NCBI GenBank assembly: GCA_029262995.1
Contig: JAJCYH010000028.1
Coordinates: forward strand, 18,137 to 82,136
Reading direction: 5' to 3'
Source of the DNA: Saprospiraceae bacterium
GTDB taxonomy: Bacteria; Bacteroidota; Bacteroidia; Chitinophagales; Saprospiraceae
Length of the DNA stretch: 64,000 nt
Part shown: positions 29,501 through 36,539 of the stretch, one piece after another
Layout of the letters: the number at the start of each line of letters is the position of its first letter
How positions within the stretch are numbered: the first letter of the stretch is position 1
The notes under the pieces: model-generated
The model's database searches: none
The model's input: the letters and a program-made list of their open reading frames with translations, nothing else
Told to the model about the DNA's origin: nothing
Made by a program: the position numbers and the translations under genes

Positions 29501-32500
29501 TTGATCTAGGTCCTGATGGGATGGAGACAGTAATGGTAAGTCAATACATACAATCTAGTTCCGATAATTGTGGGATAGATAATATGTCTGCTACACAGAC
29601 AGAATTTGATTGTGAAGATGTAGATGATTCTCCAATCTTTGTTTCAGTAACGGTTATGGATGCAAGTGGTAATTCTGCGCAATGTAGTTCATTGGTTATC
29701 ATTGAAGACAACACGGCGCCTACTTGTACACTAGCATTGCAAGGTATTGATATTGTTGCTGAAACAATAATAGAGCTTACTGAATTGGAATATGTTGGTG
29801 CTGATAATTGTACTGGAACATTGGATATTGAAACATCCATAGATCCTGTAATGTTCGATTGTGAAGATGTTGGTTCTGTAGAAGTTGTGACAGTTACAGT
29901 GACAGATGAGCAAGGAAATTCTTCAACTTGTTCTACTAGTGTAGATGTAATAGATGACAGCACTCCTATTTGTGTTGCAGATGATATTACTGTAAGTTTG
30001 GATGCTTCTGGTATGGCTTCAATTACTCCAGCTGATATAGATGGAGGAAGTACTGCTGGATGTGATACAAATCCAAATTTAATTATTGATATTTCAGAAT
30101 TTGATTGTGATGATATAGGTCCGAATTTGGTTACGCTTACGGTAACGGGTGACAATGGGATGTTCTCAAGTTGTACTGCATTTGTGACTATAGTTGACGA
30201 TATGAATCCAACGGTCACTTGTGTACCTGACTTTACAATATCATTGACTAGTGACATGGTATTGATAACTACTGGAGCTATAATAATGACTTCGGATGAT
30301 AATTGTGGTATAAGCAGTTCAAGTATTGATATGTCATTGTTTGATTGTGACGATGATGGTCAGACTTTTGAAGTAACGGCAACAGTAACTGATCCAAGTG
30401 GAAATACTGCCACTTGTAGTACAAATGTGACAGTTGATGATGATTCTGCTCCAACTTGTACATTAATTTCAGACATCACGGTTGCACCAAACCAAGTACT
30501 TACTATTGAGGATTTGGTAAACAATATAAATACCTTTTATGAAGATAATTGTAGCGATGCAGCATCTAGTATTGTAATCGATCCTACTTCATTTGATTGT
30601 AATAGCATTGGTGTGAATATTGTGACAGTAACGGTTACGGATGACTCTGGAAATTCAGCTACTTGTACTTCATCGGTTACAGTAAGTGATGATCAGCCTC
30701 CTATCTGTATTGCTCAGGATATTTCAGTAAACCTAAATGCAATGGGAGTGGTAAATATTACTGCAGGACAAATTGATAACGGTAGTACTGCCGGTTGTGA
30801 TCTTGACCCATTATTAGAAATTGATCCTTCTTCATTTGATTGTGGTGATGTAGGTGTTAATGTCGTTACATTAACAGTAACAGGGGATAATGGAATGTCC
30901 TCTAGTTGTGATGCCAATGTAACAGTAAGAGACTTGAGAAATCCAACTGTGACTTGTATGGATGACTTTATTGTTTCCCTGGATTCTGATATGGTGATTA
31001 TTGAGGTTGGAGACATAATAATGAGTTCTAATGATAACTGTGGAATTGTGAGTTCAGTGATTGATATGACAATGTTTGACTGTGATGATGATGGACAGAC
31101 ATTTACAATTACTGCAACAGTAACTGATCCAAGTGGAAATACTGCGACATGTTCTACAGATGTCACTATAGATGATGATGCAGCACCTACGTGTACATTA
31201 ATATCAGATATTACTATTGCGCCAAACAGTATTATTGATATTGAAGATTTGGTGACAGATATTAATACATTTTATATGGATAACTGTAATGATGTTGCTG
31301 CAAGTATTGATATAGATACGACAGTATTTGATTGTACTATGCTCGGATTACATGTAGTGACTGTTACAGTAACTGATGACTCTGGTAATTCCGCAACGTG
31401 TACTTCAAATGTTACAATTGAAGATATTCCTGAACCTGTGTGTATACCTATGGATATCACAATAAGTCTGGATGTTGAAGGCAATTATACATTAACACCA
31501 GAAGAAGTGGATGGTGGTAGTTTTGGAGGATGTGCCGAGCCTATTGAGTTGTCAATTGTACCAACATTTATTGGTTGTAATGACGTAGATCTTTCACCAA
31601 TACAAGTAGTCTTAACAGTTACAGATCAAAATGATGCTACGTCTTCTTGTATTGCTGAGGTAACGGTATTAGATGATATACCTCCAGTGATAAGCTGTAT
31701 TACAGATATCACATTAGATTTGGATTCAAATGGAGAGGTTGTGCTTGTTGCAAGTGATGTAGTTACGATGTCAGATGACGGTTGTGGTATAGATTCAGAA
31801 GTGTTAGATATATCATTATTTGACTGTACAAATAAAAATACTGTAACTATTGTAACAGCTACTGTAACAGATGATAATGGGAATACTTCCCAATGTATGG
31901 TTAATGTTACTGTGGAGGATAATATGGCTCCAAGTTGTACTATTGTTCCTGGCTTATCTTTCCCGCCAAATGTTATAATTCCAATTGGTACGGTAAGAGA
32001 GAGTTTTACAGATAACTGTGCTTCAGCTTCATCGATGAGTTCTCTATCACCTAATATGTTTACATGTAATGAATTGGGTGTACAGATCATAACTTTAACT
32101 GTAAATGATGATTGTGGAAATAGTGGTTCTTGTACTGGAGAAATTACAATAGTTGATAATTCTATTCCAGAATGTGTATCTATGGATATTACTGTAAGTC
32201 TTGATGGAAATGGGAATTATAACTTAATGCCAGAAGAGGTAGATGGAGGAAGTACTGTCGCTTGTGGTTCAGGGTTAGAACTAGAAGTAGACCCTAATAA
32301 TTTTGATTGTGGTAACCTTGGAGTTAATGTGGTTACTCTAACGGTAACTGCTTCTGGTGGTGGATCGGATAGTTGTACGGCTAATGTGACTGTGATTGAT
32401 GATACTGATCCTATTATAGTATGTCCAGCAAACAGCTCTTTCCCTTGTGAGACTGATATAAGTAATTTGTCAATCTTTGGTACGCCTGTTGTTACTGATA

Positions 32501-34722
32501 ATTGTGACATGAACATTCCTGTAATCGAATCGGATACTATAGATGTAAATACTTGTAATGTAGGTACTATTCAAAGGGTATTTACGGTTACAGATGATTC
32601 AGGCAACAGTGCATCATGTATTCAGGTATTAACAATTGAAGGACCGTCTAATCCGCTTGTAGAAGCTGATATAACTTGGCCTACATCACCATTTGATGCA
32701 GGGCAGTGTATTGCAAATCCTGATAGTATAGATTCAGGAATGCCAATAGTAGATACTTCGGGTCTGGATTGCTTTAATATTACAATTACCTTTGTTGATG
32801 TTATAACTGGAGATGCCGCATGTGATGGCGTTATAGAGAGGACATGGACTGTTACTGATTCATGTCAAGCACCTGGAGGAGTATTCACATTTTTACAGAT
32901 AATAAATGTTGATGATACTACAGGTCCAGACATTGATGGTCCTAGCGATATGGTAATTATTTTACCTCCAGGGAACACGACTTGTGATACATTTTTGAAT
33001 TTGCCTGCTACAGTCATGGATTGTACTGGAGGGTTTACTGCAGGGAATGATTCTCCTTTTGCTGATGATAACAGTATACCGGATGCGTCAGGAACATATC
33101 CTGTTGGATTTACTACTATTAATATTACAGCTACAGATGCATGTGGTAATGACAGTATATATACCTATACCGTAAACGTAGTCGATACAACTGCATTTAT
33201 ATTTGATTGTGCTAAAATTATTGATAACATTCAAATGGCTACATTAAATGTTGTAATTAACATATCTCAGGCTCAAGCTGTTATTGACGTTGGCGAATGT
33301 ATGGGAGGTACTTATGTAGTTTCATTCAGTAACATGGTAAATAACCAGGACACAATTATTGCTACTTGTAGTGATGTTGGTTTGGGGTCATATACTATTT
33401 ACTTATGGTCTGGAGGTTTAGTTATAGATAGTTGTACCAACTTGCTTCAAATTGTTGATGGTGGTGGATTCTGTTCTAGTCCTATAGCATTTGGGAATAT
33501 CATAGGGGAGATATCTACCGAAGATAAACGTATGGTTGATGATGTTTTAGTTAACTTGATTGGTAGTCCATTCGAGCCTCAATTGACAACGCTGCACGGA
33601 GAATATGCATTCCCTGAAATGGCATTTGGAGGTTCCTATATAATACAACCATTCAAGAACCAGGATTATCTGAACGGTGTCTCGACATTGGATATGATAG
33701 AAATGCAAAAGCATATACTTGGTGCCAAAGAAATTAATTCACCATATAAGTTAATCGCAGCAGATATTGACAATTCAGGAACGATTTCTGGTTCAGATTT
33801 GCTAGAACTACGTAAGTTGATTTTAGGAGTGAACAAAGAGTTTGCCAATAATACATCTTGGAGAATGATAGATAAATCATTCAAGTTCCTTGATCCTAAA
33901 GATCCATTTGCTGCAGTTATCCCAGAGAATTACGAAATTGATGAATTTACTCAATCTATGATTGTTGACTTTGTGGCAGTTAAGGTTGGTGATATTAACA
34001 ATTCTGCAATTGCAAATGCTAAGGACTTTGCTCTGAACAGAAGGTCGGGCTCTACATTCTATTATGAGCTTGAGGAAGAAGAAGTAAATGCATCTGAGCT
34101 TATCGAAGTGACGTTTAAGTCAATTGAGTTAAAACAATTAGAAGGTATTCAGCATTCTTTATTGATTGATCCAGAATATGCTTCTATTGTTGAAATCAAA
34201 CCACTGGATGCTTCCGTCTCAAATAACAATTTTAACATTGTAAATAAAGAGGCAGGTATTATTAATTTCAGTTGGAATGGCCAATTGGATGACTTGACTT
34301 CCGATGCTTTATTTAGCCTTGTTCTTAAAGTTAAAAAACAAGCATGGATTAGTGATATGGTAAGTATTGAGGAAAATGGTATACTTCCTGAAGCATACTT
34401 TAAAGATGAATATCCTTCTACAATTGATATTGACTTTAAAGCAGCGAAGTCTGAAATGAAAGCGATAAGCTTGTACCAGAACATACCGAACCCATGGACT
34501 GAAAGCACGAGAATTAAATTCTATATGCCAACGTCTCAAGAATATAATATCAATATCTATGATGTTAATGGAAGATTGATTTACAAAGTAGCGGATATTG
34601 CAAGAGAGGGTGTAAACGCTGTTGAAGTAAGAAATGAAATATTTGAAAATGGTGGATTACACTATTACGAATTAATCTCTGCAAAAACAAGACTCATCAA
34701 CAAAATGTTGTTTGTCAAATAA
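20509..34722 (+). CDS. Giant T9SS-exported surface protein A (about 4737 aa)
   Basis: Start at ATG 20509, which opens directly on a signal peptide (IIYFYP...LISLIINFNLQSQ); an in-frame ATG at 20449 would add 20 residues ahead of it. Approximate order by residue: SdrD-B (31-115); beta-propeller-like region (143-548); second SdrD-B (552-685, with NLVWLDNNCDGIQNAGEPG); three DUF11-like repeats (701-1183); PKD/Ig-like (1294-1378); a core shared with protein B (1385-2351) with HYR-like domains and a nested C-type-lectin-like domain (1794-1928); three more DUF11-like repeats (2361-2821); 14 HYR-like repeats (2823-3974); further HYR domains to about 4227; dockerin-like (4331-4498); cohesin-like (4514-4644); and a T9SS sorting domain (4650-4737, ending LINKMLFVK). 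It is probably an adhesin or surface scaffold. Very rich in Asp and paired Cys. Confidence 0.9.
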   Translation: MRKIIYFYPSFRVMLITLISLIINFNLQSQCDSSQLKGSVYVDTNFNGIYDAEEEGKAGVFVRVLNSNELIIAQSITDTNGDYVILGLNDNQEYLVRFDVPDDFNVSAAGIDNGTDIQFITSPTCEVSMGLVGRQSDCYNSTEIIISCFANAITSDNPDQETVIGITHKFNAASKAKVYATNKETGSVWGMAYNPDKQEIYTSAFVKQHASLTPFGHDAIFKTTLGNTPQTSLLVKLSELGLEVGTLNETISTNCAYGKQVGKIGLGGISFDEDNSHLYIANLFNNSIVRINVNNPQPQTTKVYPVPNPSCTFNDFRLFAVKHYNGAVYAGVTCTGETSKNEDDTYFHIYKLNPESGNYSLEFSSDFTKGIWSDINNDKEAQSHWFTDIDFTDDANMILGISDRKGHNFCKGTISRVDAQSGDILVLEYINNQWVLENNGSTSALIGSGVGNGQGPGGGEFFGYDFFPVDETIHPEIALGSIVVVPNTGEVVTTVFDPIFNSYSGGLHRYSTSNGKKIAAKELYNSNIDIYFGKATGFGDMTARCGNLSSEVGNLVWLDNNCDGIQNAGEPGLGNIPLEIYNSSCELVGTTVTNDKGQYAFNKSNVDSNGDGILDGLTKNEQYFITISQDKYDASAHAFVYNNIYYYPTVDASIVNQNSDLRVSNELCIANTLNSTPVVSVNTISGNNPSYDIGLKEASDFDLALSKEFISDPNFKIYDIVEFGIKVYNQGGKIATEFTLVDYMTPAFTFDPALNPGWTLENGKVKKTVTDDLAPTEEHTEILKLKFVGSTNIAHFINYAEIAAAKDNTGEVAFDIDSTPDDIPNNDKGGEVDTYTDNLITDDGTNDEDDHDPAKLNVLDLALKNVVRDARLYDEGEHIIFDMTIYNQGNVPVSSFEVTNKFSECLSFEQSKNLKWEPTIPGFAKTTINETLYPGEKKFISLRLRLDSNCEYNDVLDIAEISKMVSGIPGITIDIDSDPDDFMFNDKGGNPYDLTDNLITDDGTIDEDDHDPAVIGVRKIDLALMKTTERELYGHGDRVTFDIKIYNQGDITVGTVMLVDYMPDNTTLDDLSWQVDPSDQSGRTVYKTISFENGFGPADEHTEQITLFIEQSAPSGIFIINEAEIAQVFDVMGVDISSNDIDSYADSMNGNDMGGQFATATDNNIFDNGQMDEDDHDPSGFFIASITTPSACNCRDNATDPYNGQFYDEIVITSISGQTWTIDESNNIYDPSSTVNNLIPLNGYVLIEQLLGDNISEYTFTGVYQDGDRYNIRFTNGNGSFLQSNGGGPSCTYNRPVITSPSGLSAVCSGSVHEYTVSNLLDCTSYSWDLPDGGGTILGSSTSQNVLVEWDNAVGGPYRLGLTPNCDFKCLAPVVESVSIGNGGTAMSCLGQVNVSLNADCTTYVDSDVFLTSAIPFGTVYQLMLINDHGQIVPNNYLTEDYLWESLTAKVIDPCTGNSCWSTLTVEDKMGPQIQCEDISMPCYLMHSYEPLVLDNCTDATYSLIGETVQPLNCDPDYIKEVTRIYVATDGYGNQSAPCEQTIRLERLNYNNIVPPLDYLLSDGTNLTCIDSIYNEDNMPDVKVTGAPTLNGYPIFPLQDLYCNVAIVYEDFLVSDFGCVRKIMRTWRIYEDWCTIGEFWTYTQAIEIVDTENPVIECPEDITVSSGGGINCEKTFTLALPVISDNCTSTDFIIDISYDGGFFPNVKGPQVITLPAGTSDVIFNVYDVCENLSSCDLTVVVLDETAPVAVCDENTVVSLRSDGTAKAFADTFDDGSYDDCSLFNTLVKRLGGQCDCKQPKFDDMHYLGERDGRFYYLSKFQTHGSKAFLYSEAYGGMLLRLESEGEAEWVYDRTRSFITSSYYIGLSDASHEGRFTWSNHEDPTIDLWGFNQPYNDGDHVVTNSDGEWIVVDGNDVETYYVLEVSDPCGYSDEVHFCCEDVKQEQMVIFRAIDYFGKVNECMVMVEVQDKVAPKIQCPSDFQLSCEDDLNLEDLSQFGIATASDQCSFEIREELIDERNSCGFGDLIRRFYAEDNNGFSTCDQRLIFSQDNKFDNNTIIWPLDFTTDLGCNSGDLHPDSLDFEFSRPQYEFNRCSQVAVTFADKTYDFSGTNSSDACLKILRSWTVIDWCQMEDPDYLPAYHEQVIKVNNTVGPEIRGGCDSLIINTFECEFEDVVFSAIAQDDCTPDSELNGRLLIDINSDGNGVFDIEDNVYSNVVSFDGQLPLGNHFALISFSDQCGNTTTCTKIIQINNIKGPTAACIDGISVALEPMDLDGDGEFDTEMACIRPFMLDASSTHECDIDFVLSFSADPSDTIRCFDCDDLGENLVQLWVIDAFGNTDFCETTVEVQDNNMQDFCPRFDLALIKTLDTVATPGPFMQGSDLSFNIEVINQGNISAFNIELIDYIPEGLLLNDGDWTDNGDGTAEYTSGIGFLEDSTSTVVSIDFIVSEDFMGFTLTNYAEILAADDDDNPNNEAPVDADSTPDNINDDVVGGDNEVNNAGNDEDDHDLETVDVEQIFDLSLSKDIGQGFAGPFSQGSVVQFDITITNEGTLDAYNVQVVDRVPAGLTLNDASWSLIGNRATLVNPIPFIARGTSEIVTITFLIESDFMDTDITNSAEIIDPDNEFPQDDEDSTPDNDDENEDDQDEETIQVEQVFDLALTKVIDTDNTPSPINVGDDVSFIITVYNQGSLDAFDIRVMDYIPVGFTFDDTKNPDFSSGGSDAQASIPFVGIDDFIELELVLTLEDMLPSPSLINNAEITAASNLLGMTDQDDDLANVNNGSTNELATDNDIDDERPSAPGTMDNPDDEDDYDPAQVDVFCPPTALCQTDLIFELNSDGELDILIDDIDDGSSDNCNQTLNYTLSQSSFDCTDLGDLTITLTVSVDSGLIDDCEADITIVDNISPVADCNDIIVAVDTNGELTIVPSQINDMSSDACNNLALELDVTEFDCDDLFQSNPVVLTVTDGSGNSDTCDANVEVIDLFNPMVMCNNTVLVDLGPDGMETVMVSQYIQSSSDNCGIDNMSATQTEFDCEDVDDSPIFVSVTVMDASGNSAQCSSLVIIEDNTAPTCTLALQGIDIVAETIIELTELEYVGADNCTGTLDIETSIDPVMFDCEDVGSVEVVTVTVTDEQGNSSTCSTSVDVIDDSTPICVADDITVSLDASGMASITPADIDGGSTAGCDTNPNLIIDISEFDCDDIGPNLVTLTVTGDNGMFSSCTAFVTIVDDMNPTVTCVPDFTISLTSDMVLITTGAIIMTSDDNCGISSSSIDMSLFDCDDDGQTFEVTATVTDPSGNTATCSTNVTVDDDSAPTCTLISDITVAPNQVLTIEDLVNNINTFYEDNCSDAASSIVIDPTSFDCNSIGVNIVTVTVTDDSGNSATCTSSVTVSDDQPPICIAQDISVNLNAMGVVNITAGQIDNGSTAGCDLDPLLEIDPSSFDCGDVGVNVVTLTVTGDNGMSSSCDANVTVRDLRNPTVTCMDDFIVSLDSDMVIIEVGDIIMSSNDNCGIVSSVIDMTMFDCDDDGQTFTITATVTDPSGNTATCSTDVTIDDDAAPTCTLISDITIAPNSIIDIEDLVTDINTFYMDNCNDVAASIDIDTTVFDCTMLGLHVVTVTVTDDSGNSATCTSNVTIEDIPEPVCIPMDITISLDVEGNYTLTPEEVDGGSFGGCAEPIELSIVPTFIGCNDVDLSPIQVVLTVTDQNDATSSCIAEVTVLDDIPPVISCITDITLDLDSNGEVVLVASDVVTMSDDGCGIDSEVLDISLFDCTNKNTVTIVTATVTDDNGNTSQCMVNVTVEDNMAPSCTIVPGLSFPPNVIIPIGTVRESFTDNCASASSMSSLSPNMFTCNELGVQIITLTVNDDCGNSGSCTGEITIVDNSIPECVSMDITVSLDGNGNYNLMPEEVDGGSTVACGSGLELEVDPNNFDCGNLGVNVVTLTVTASGGGSDSCTANVTVIDDTDPIIVCPANSSFPCETDISNLSIFGTPVVTDNCDMNIPVIESDTIDVNTCNVGTIQRVFTVTDDSGNSASCIQVLTIEGPSNPLVEADITWPTSPFDAGQCIANPDSIDSGMPIVDTSGLDCFNITITFVDVITGDAACDGVIERTWTVTDSCQAPGGVFTFLQIINVDDTTGPDIDGPSDMVIILPPGNTTCDTFLNLPATVMDCTGGFTAGNDSPFADDNSIPDASGTYPVGFTTINITATDACGNDSIYTYTVNVVDTTAFIFDCAKIIDNIQMATLNVVINISQAQAVIDVGECMGGTYVVSFSNMVNNQDTIIATCSDVGLGSYTIYLWSGGLVIDSCTNLLQIVDGGGFCSSPIAFGNIIGEISTEDKRMVDDVLVNLIGSPFEPQLTTLHGEYAFPEMAFGGSYIIQPFKNQDYLNGVSTLDMIEMQKHILGAKEINSPYKLIAADIDNSGTISGSDLLELRKLILGVNKEFANNTSWRMIDKSFKFLDPKDPFAAVIPENYEIDEFTQSMIVDFVAVKVGDINNSAIANAKDFALNRRSGSTFYYELEEEEVNASELIEVTFKSIELKQLEGIQHSLLIDPEYASIVEIKPLDASVSNNNFNIVNKEAGIINFSWNGQLDDLTSDALFSLVLKVKKQAWISDMVSIEENGILPEAYFKDEYPSTIDIDFKAAKSEMKAISLYQNIPNPWTESTRIKFYMPTSQEYNINIYDVNGRLIYKVADIAREGVNAVEVRNEIFENGGLHYYELISAKTRLINKMLFVK
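22609..24060 (+). repeat. Three DUF11-like repeats in protein A with acidic linkers
   Basis: Each repeat is about 160 residues and opens with (F/L/I)DLAL(S/K/M)K, contains YNQG and a D-Y-M/P segment, and closes with an Asp-rich linker ending DEDDHDPA. Starts are near 22609, 23082 and 23567. Coding repeat, diverged at the DNA level. Confidence 0.8.
25888..26290 (+). other. C-type-lectin-like domain nested in protein A
   Basis: About 134 residues from CDCKQPKFDDM to the DPCG that resumes the host repeat. Lectin-fold marks are FYYLSKFQTHGSKAF..SEAYGG, YYIGLSDASHEGRFTW, LWGFNQPYNDGDHV and GEWIVV. The calcium-site tripeptide reads QPY where sugar-binding lectins have EPN or QPD, so sugar binding is uncertain. 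Confidence 0.7.
27589..28970 (+). repeat. Second set of three DUF11-like repeats in protein A
   Basis: Repeats start near 27589, 28069 and 28483 with FDLALIK, FDLSLSK and FDLALTK and end in acidic linkers (NDEDDHDLE, DDENEDDQDEE, DDEDDYDPA). This set is absent from paralog B. Confidence 0.8.
28975..32430 (+). repeat. Array of 14 HYR-like repeats with three-module higher-order period
   Basis: Fourteen repeats of about 80 residues share DNC...FDC...TVTVTD.SGNS.TC...V.V.D...P.C, four Cys per unit. Units 5-13 form three triplets of types X, Y and Z (starting near 29971, 30706 and 31436, each about 735 bases). X has DGGSTAGC, Y has SDDNCGI and FDCDDDGQTF, Z has TLISDIT..PN and INTFY. Triplets 1 and 2 are closest to each other. 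Confidence 0.85.
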
Positions 34723-34732
34723 GATTTTCGAG

Positions 34733-34775
34733 GAGGAGAACTTAATTATGTTCTCCTCAAATTAACTATATTTTT
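34733..34775 (+). terminator. Terminator after giant gene A
   Basis: A perfect 9-bp stem (34733-34741 with 34750-34758), rich in G and C for this genome, encloses an 8-base loop 10 bases after the stop. A short T run follows at about 34770. The inserted AAATTAAC before the T run makes it slightly atypical. Confidence 0.7.
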
Positions 34776-34824
34776 TAATTATTAAAAACGTTACTATGTC
34801 TAGGGTCTCAAATTTTTTACTAAG

Positions 34825-34848
34825 AAGTAAATGGAATTTACTTTTTAT
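34825..34848 (+). terminator. Weak hairpin with T run
   Basis: A 7-bp stem AAGTAAA/TTTACTT (34825-34831 with 34837-34843), 5-base loop, followed by TTT. The stem is AT-rich, so termination would be weak. Confidence 0.35.
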
Positions 34849-35047
34849 TAATAAGCTAGAACAAAACACATATTTGATATAAGAGGCCATCCCAGGTAAT
34901 CGATCGATTTTATTTCATCTATTATAAAGGGTGGAAATAACATTGAATAAGAGCTTAAAGCTGACCCAAGGCTTTTGAGATATTATTTAATAAGTGAATG
35001 CCAAGCTAAATTCTAAATTAACAAAAAGTTAAGGTGATTCAGTTTTG

Positions 35048-35080
35048 AAGCCAAAATGATTTTCATTTTGGCTTTACTTT
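35048..35080 (+). terminator. Strong intrinsic terminator ahead of the DUF4403-like gene
   Basis: A perfect 12-bp stem AAGCCAAAATGA / TCATTTTGGCTT (35048-35059 with 35063-35074) with a 3-base loop, followed by a T-rich stretch. It lies more than 300 bases after gene A and directly before the next gene's promoter region. Confidence 0.8.
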
Positions 35081-35116
35081 TTACTACCTTTTGCAGATAA
35101 TAAAGATATTTTATTT

Positions 35117-36397
35117 TTGAGTTTAAACATATTCACCCCAATTGCAAATACCATTTCTGAAATAGAGACAGGGTTGATTGTTCATTTAAATGTTTTCAAC
35201 AGATTTTTAAATCAACAACTCTTTGACGTGTTGAACGGTGATCAAATTAAAACCAAACTTGATAGGATTTATGGATTTAAGATTCAAACAAGTTTTCCCG
35301 AGATACCTTCGCTAAAAATTAATGATAATGTCGTTTTTGGAGAAATTGCAATCGTTATCCAAATTGAAAGAAATAGACTAATAAAGCTTGAATGTAATAT
35401 TGTTATTTCAATAAAATGCATTTTTGATTTGTATGGCCAGCTGAAATTTGGAAGCCAAACTTTAATTGAAAAAATTCTTTGGTTAGATAGTTCAGAATTA
35501 TTAATTGCCAATAGGAAATTTAATTTAAAACCATGGATTAAAAAAGCTATAGAAAATGAGCTTTTCAAATTGGTTCATGAAACAGATCTTTTGCTCGAAC
35601 GCAAATGGCATAGTCTTAGTCTTAAAAGTTTATACTTTAGTTTATCAAATCTATTATACGGGCTTAACAAAGATTATTGTTTTAACCTTGTTTCTACCGA
35701 TGGTAAGATAACAATCAAGCCATTCCAAAATTTAGATAATTATTGCAAGACAGACCTATTGTTATCAGCAAATACAAAAGTAATTGAAGCCAATGATAAG
35801 CAATTGGATGTTATTCCAAAACTTCCTTTAACTCAAATTGCTGATTTTGATAAGCAATGTTCAAAAATCAAGCTATCAGGAAGAATTTCTGCTACACATT
35901 TGAAATTTATTTTGCAAGAAAGTCTCACGGGTAAGACAATTACAAAAAATGGTAAGACAATTATCATTGAGCAAATTCTGGATGTTCAAACTGATAAATT
36001 TATTGACATTAATTTTCGAATTTCTGGAGATTTAAATGCTGATATTAAGTTAAGTGGTATTCCATATGTGGATCTGCAATCTCAAGAATTTAAAATTTTG
36101 GAATTAGCTCTTGATATTGATACTGGTAGCAAACTGAAAAATGCTGGTTTATGGTTTGTTAATTCATTTATTGAAAAGCAAATGTACGAAGCTTTTAATT
36201 TTATAATAAATGATGAAAAAGACAAATTGCAGAATCTGGTGGATAAGCATATTGAAACTGTGTTCTTAGATTTTGGACATGACATCAATTTGCAAGTGCA
36301 TGATATAAATGTTCATAAATGGAGAATTGTTGATAAGAATATCATTTTTACGTTAGTCTCAAAGTTTGATTTATTCATGGAATTAGATCATCCTTAA
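35117..36397 (+). CDS. DUF4403-like protein
   Basis: A 426-residue beta-rich protein. The C-terminal part, with LSGIPYVDLQSQEFKILELALDIDTGSKLKNAGLWF (split here by position, about residues 318-355), follows the pattern I associate with DUF4403 proteins: a beta sheet repeat followed by a long helix. Pairs of domains of this type suggest a lipid-binding or tubular fold, but no function is established. No signal peptide is apparent, which is odd for this family. No ATG lies near the N-terminus, so TTG at 35117 is used; in-frame ATT at 35108 is another option. It separates paralogs A and B and is probably expressed on its own, as a terminator stands in front of it. Confidence 0.65.
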   Translation: MSLNIFTPIANTISEIETGLIVHLNVFNRFLNQQLFDVLNGDQIKTKLDRIYGFKIQTSFPEIPSLKINDNVVFGEIAIVIQIERNRLIKLECNIVISIKCIFDLYGQLKFGSQTLIEKILWLDSSELLIANRKFNLKPWIKKAIENELFKLVHETDLLLERKWHSLSLKSLYFSLSNLLYGLNKDYCFNLVSTDGKITIKPFQNLDNYCKTDLLLSANTKVIEANDKQLDVIPKLPLTQIADFDKQCSKIKLSGRISATHLKFILQESLTGKTITKNGKTIIIEQILDVQTDKFIDINFRISGDLNADIKLSGIPYVDLQSQEFKILELALDIDTGSKLKNAGLWFVNSFIEKQMYEAFNFIINDEKDKLQNLVDKHIETVFLDFGHDINLQVHDINVHKWRIVDKNIIFTLVSKFDLFMELDHP

Positions 36398-36449
36398 AAT
36401 ATTTCGTAAAAAACAAAGCCAATTAAATACATATTACGATTATTTTTAA

Positions 36450-36457
36450 TATGTTTG
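36450..36457 (+). promoter_or_regulatory. -7 element (TATGTTTG) upstream of gene B
   Basis: TATGTTTG followed by TGATTA fits TAnnTTTG and resembles the TATATTTGTGTTA upstream of gene A. It predicts a leader of about 75 bases before the ATG at 36540. No -33 TTG is seen at normal spacing. Confidence 0.4.
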
Positions 36458-36539
36458 TGATTACTTCCCAAAGACAGAATTAGATTATTGTAAATCGCTG
36501 AAGGTATACCCATGCCTCTCAGTCTAAAAGCATGCGATT

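Larger units (their letters stand above)
34723..35116. other. 394-base non-coding gap with several hairpins
   Basis: No supported ORF. It holds the gene A terminator, a second hairpin at 34825-34843 followed by a T run, a small hairpin near 35019-35033 (TTAAC/GTTAA) and a strong terminator at 35048-35074. Between the first and last terminators lie about 290 bases of unassigned sequence, with a GATCGATCGA-like tract near 34900. A small RNA is possible but unproven. Confidence 0.5.

Noticed and set aside
29541..30257. Long antisense frame (238 codons) across the HYR-like array of gene A
   Set aside because: The opposite strand of a repetitive, biased coding array stays open by composition. It shows no domain and the sense frame is clearly coding. 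Similar shadows at 30714-31166, 31626-32090 and 32217-32516 were dropped for the same reason.
28975..32430. Possible CRISPR-like or DNA-level repeat array
   Set aside because: The repeats are in frame, about 240 bases long and diverged at the DNA level; they encode HYR-like domains. No spacer-repeat pattern or cas gene is present.
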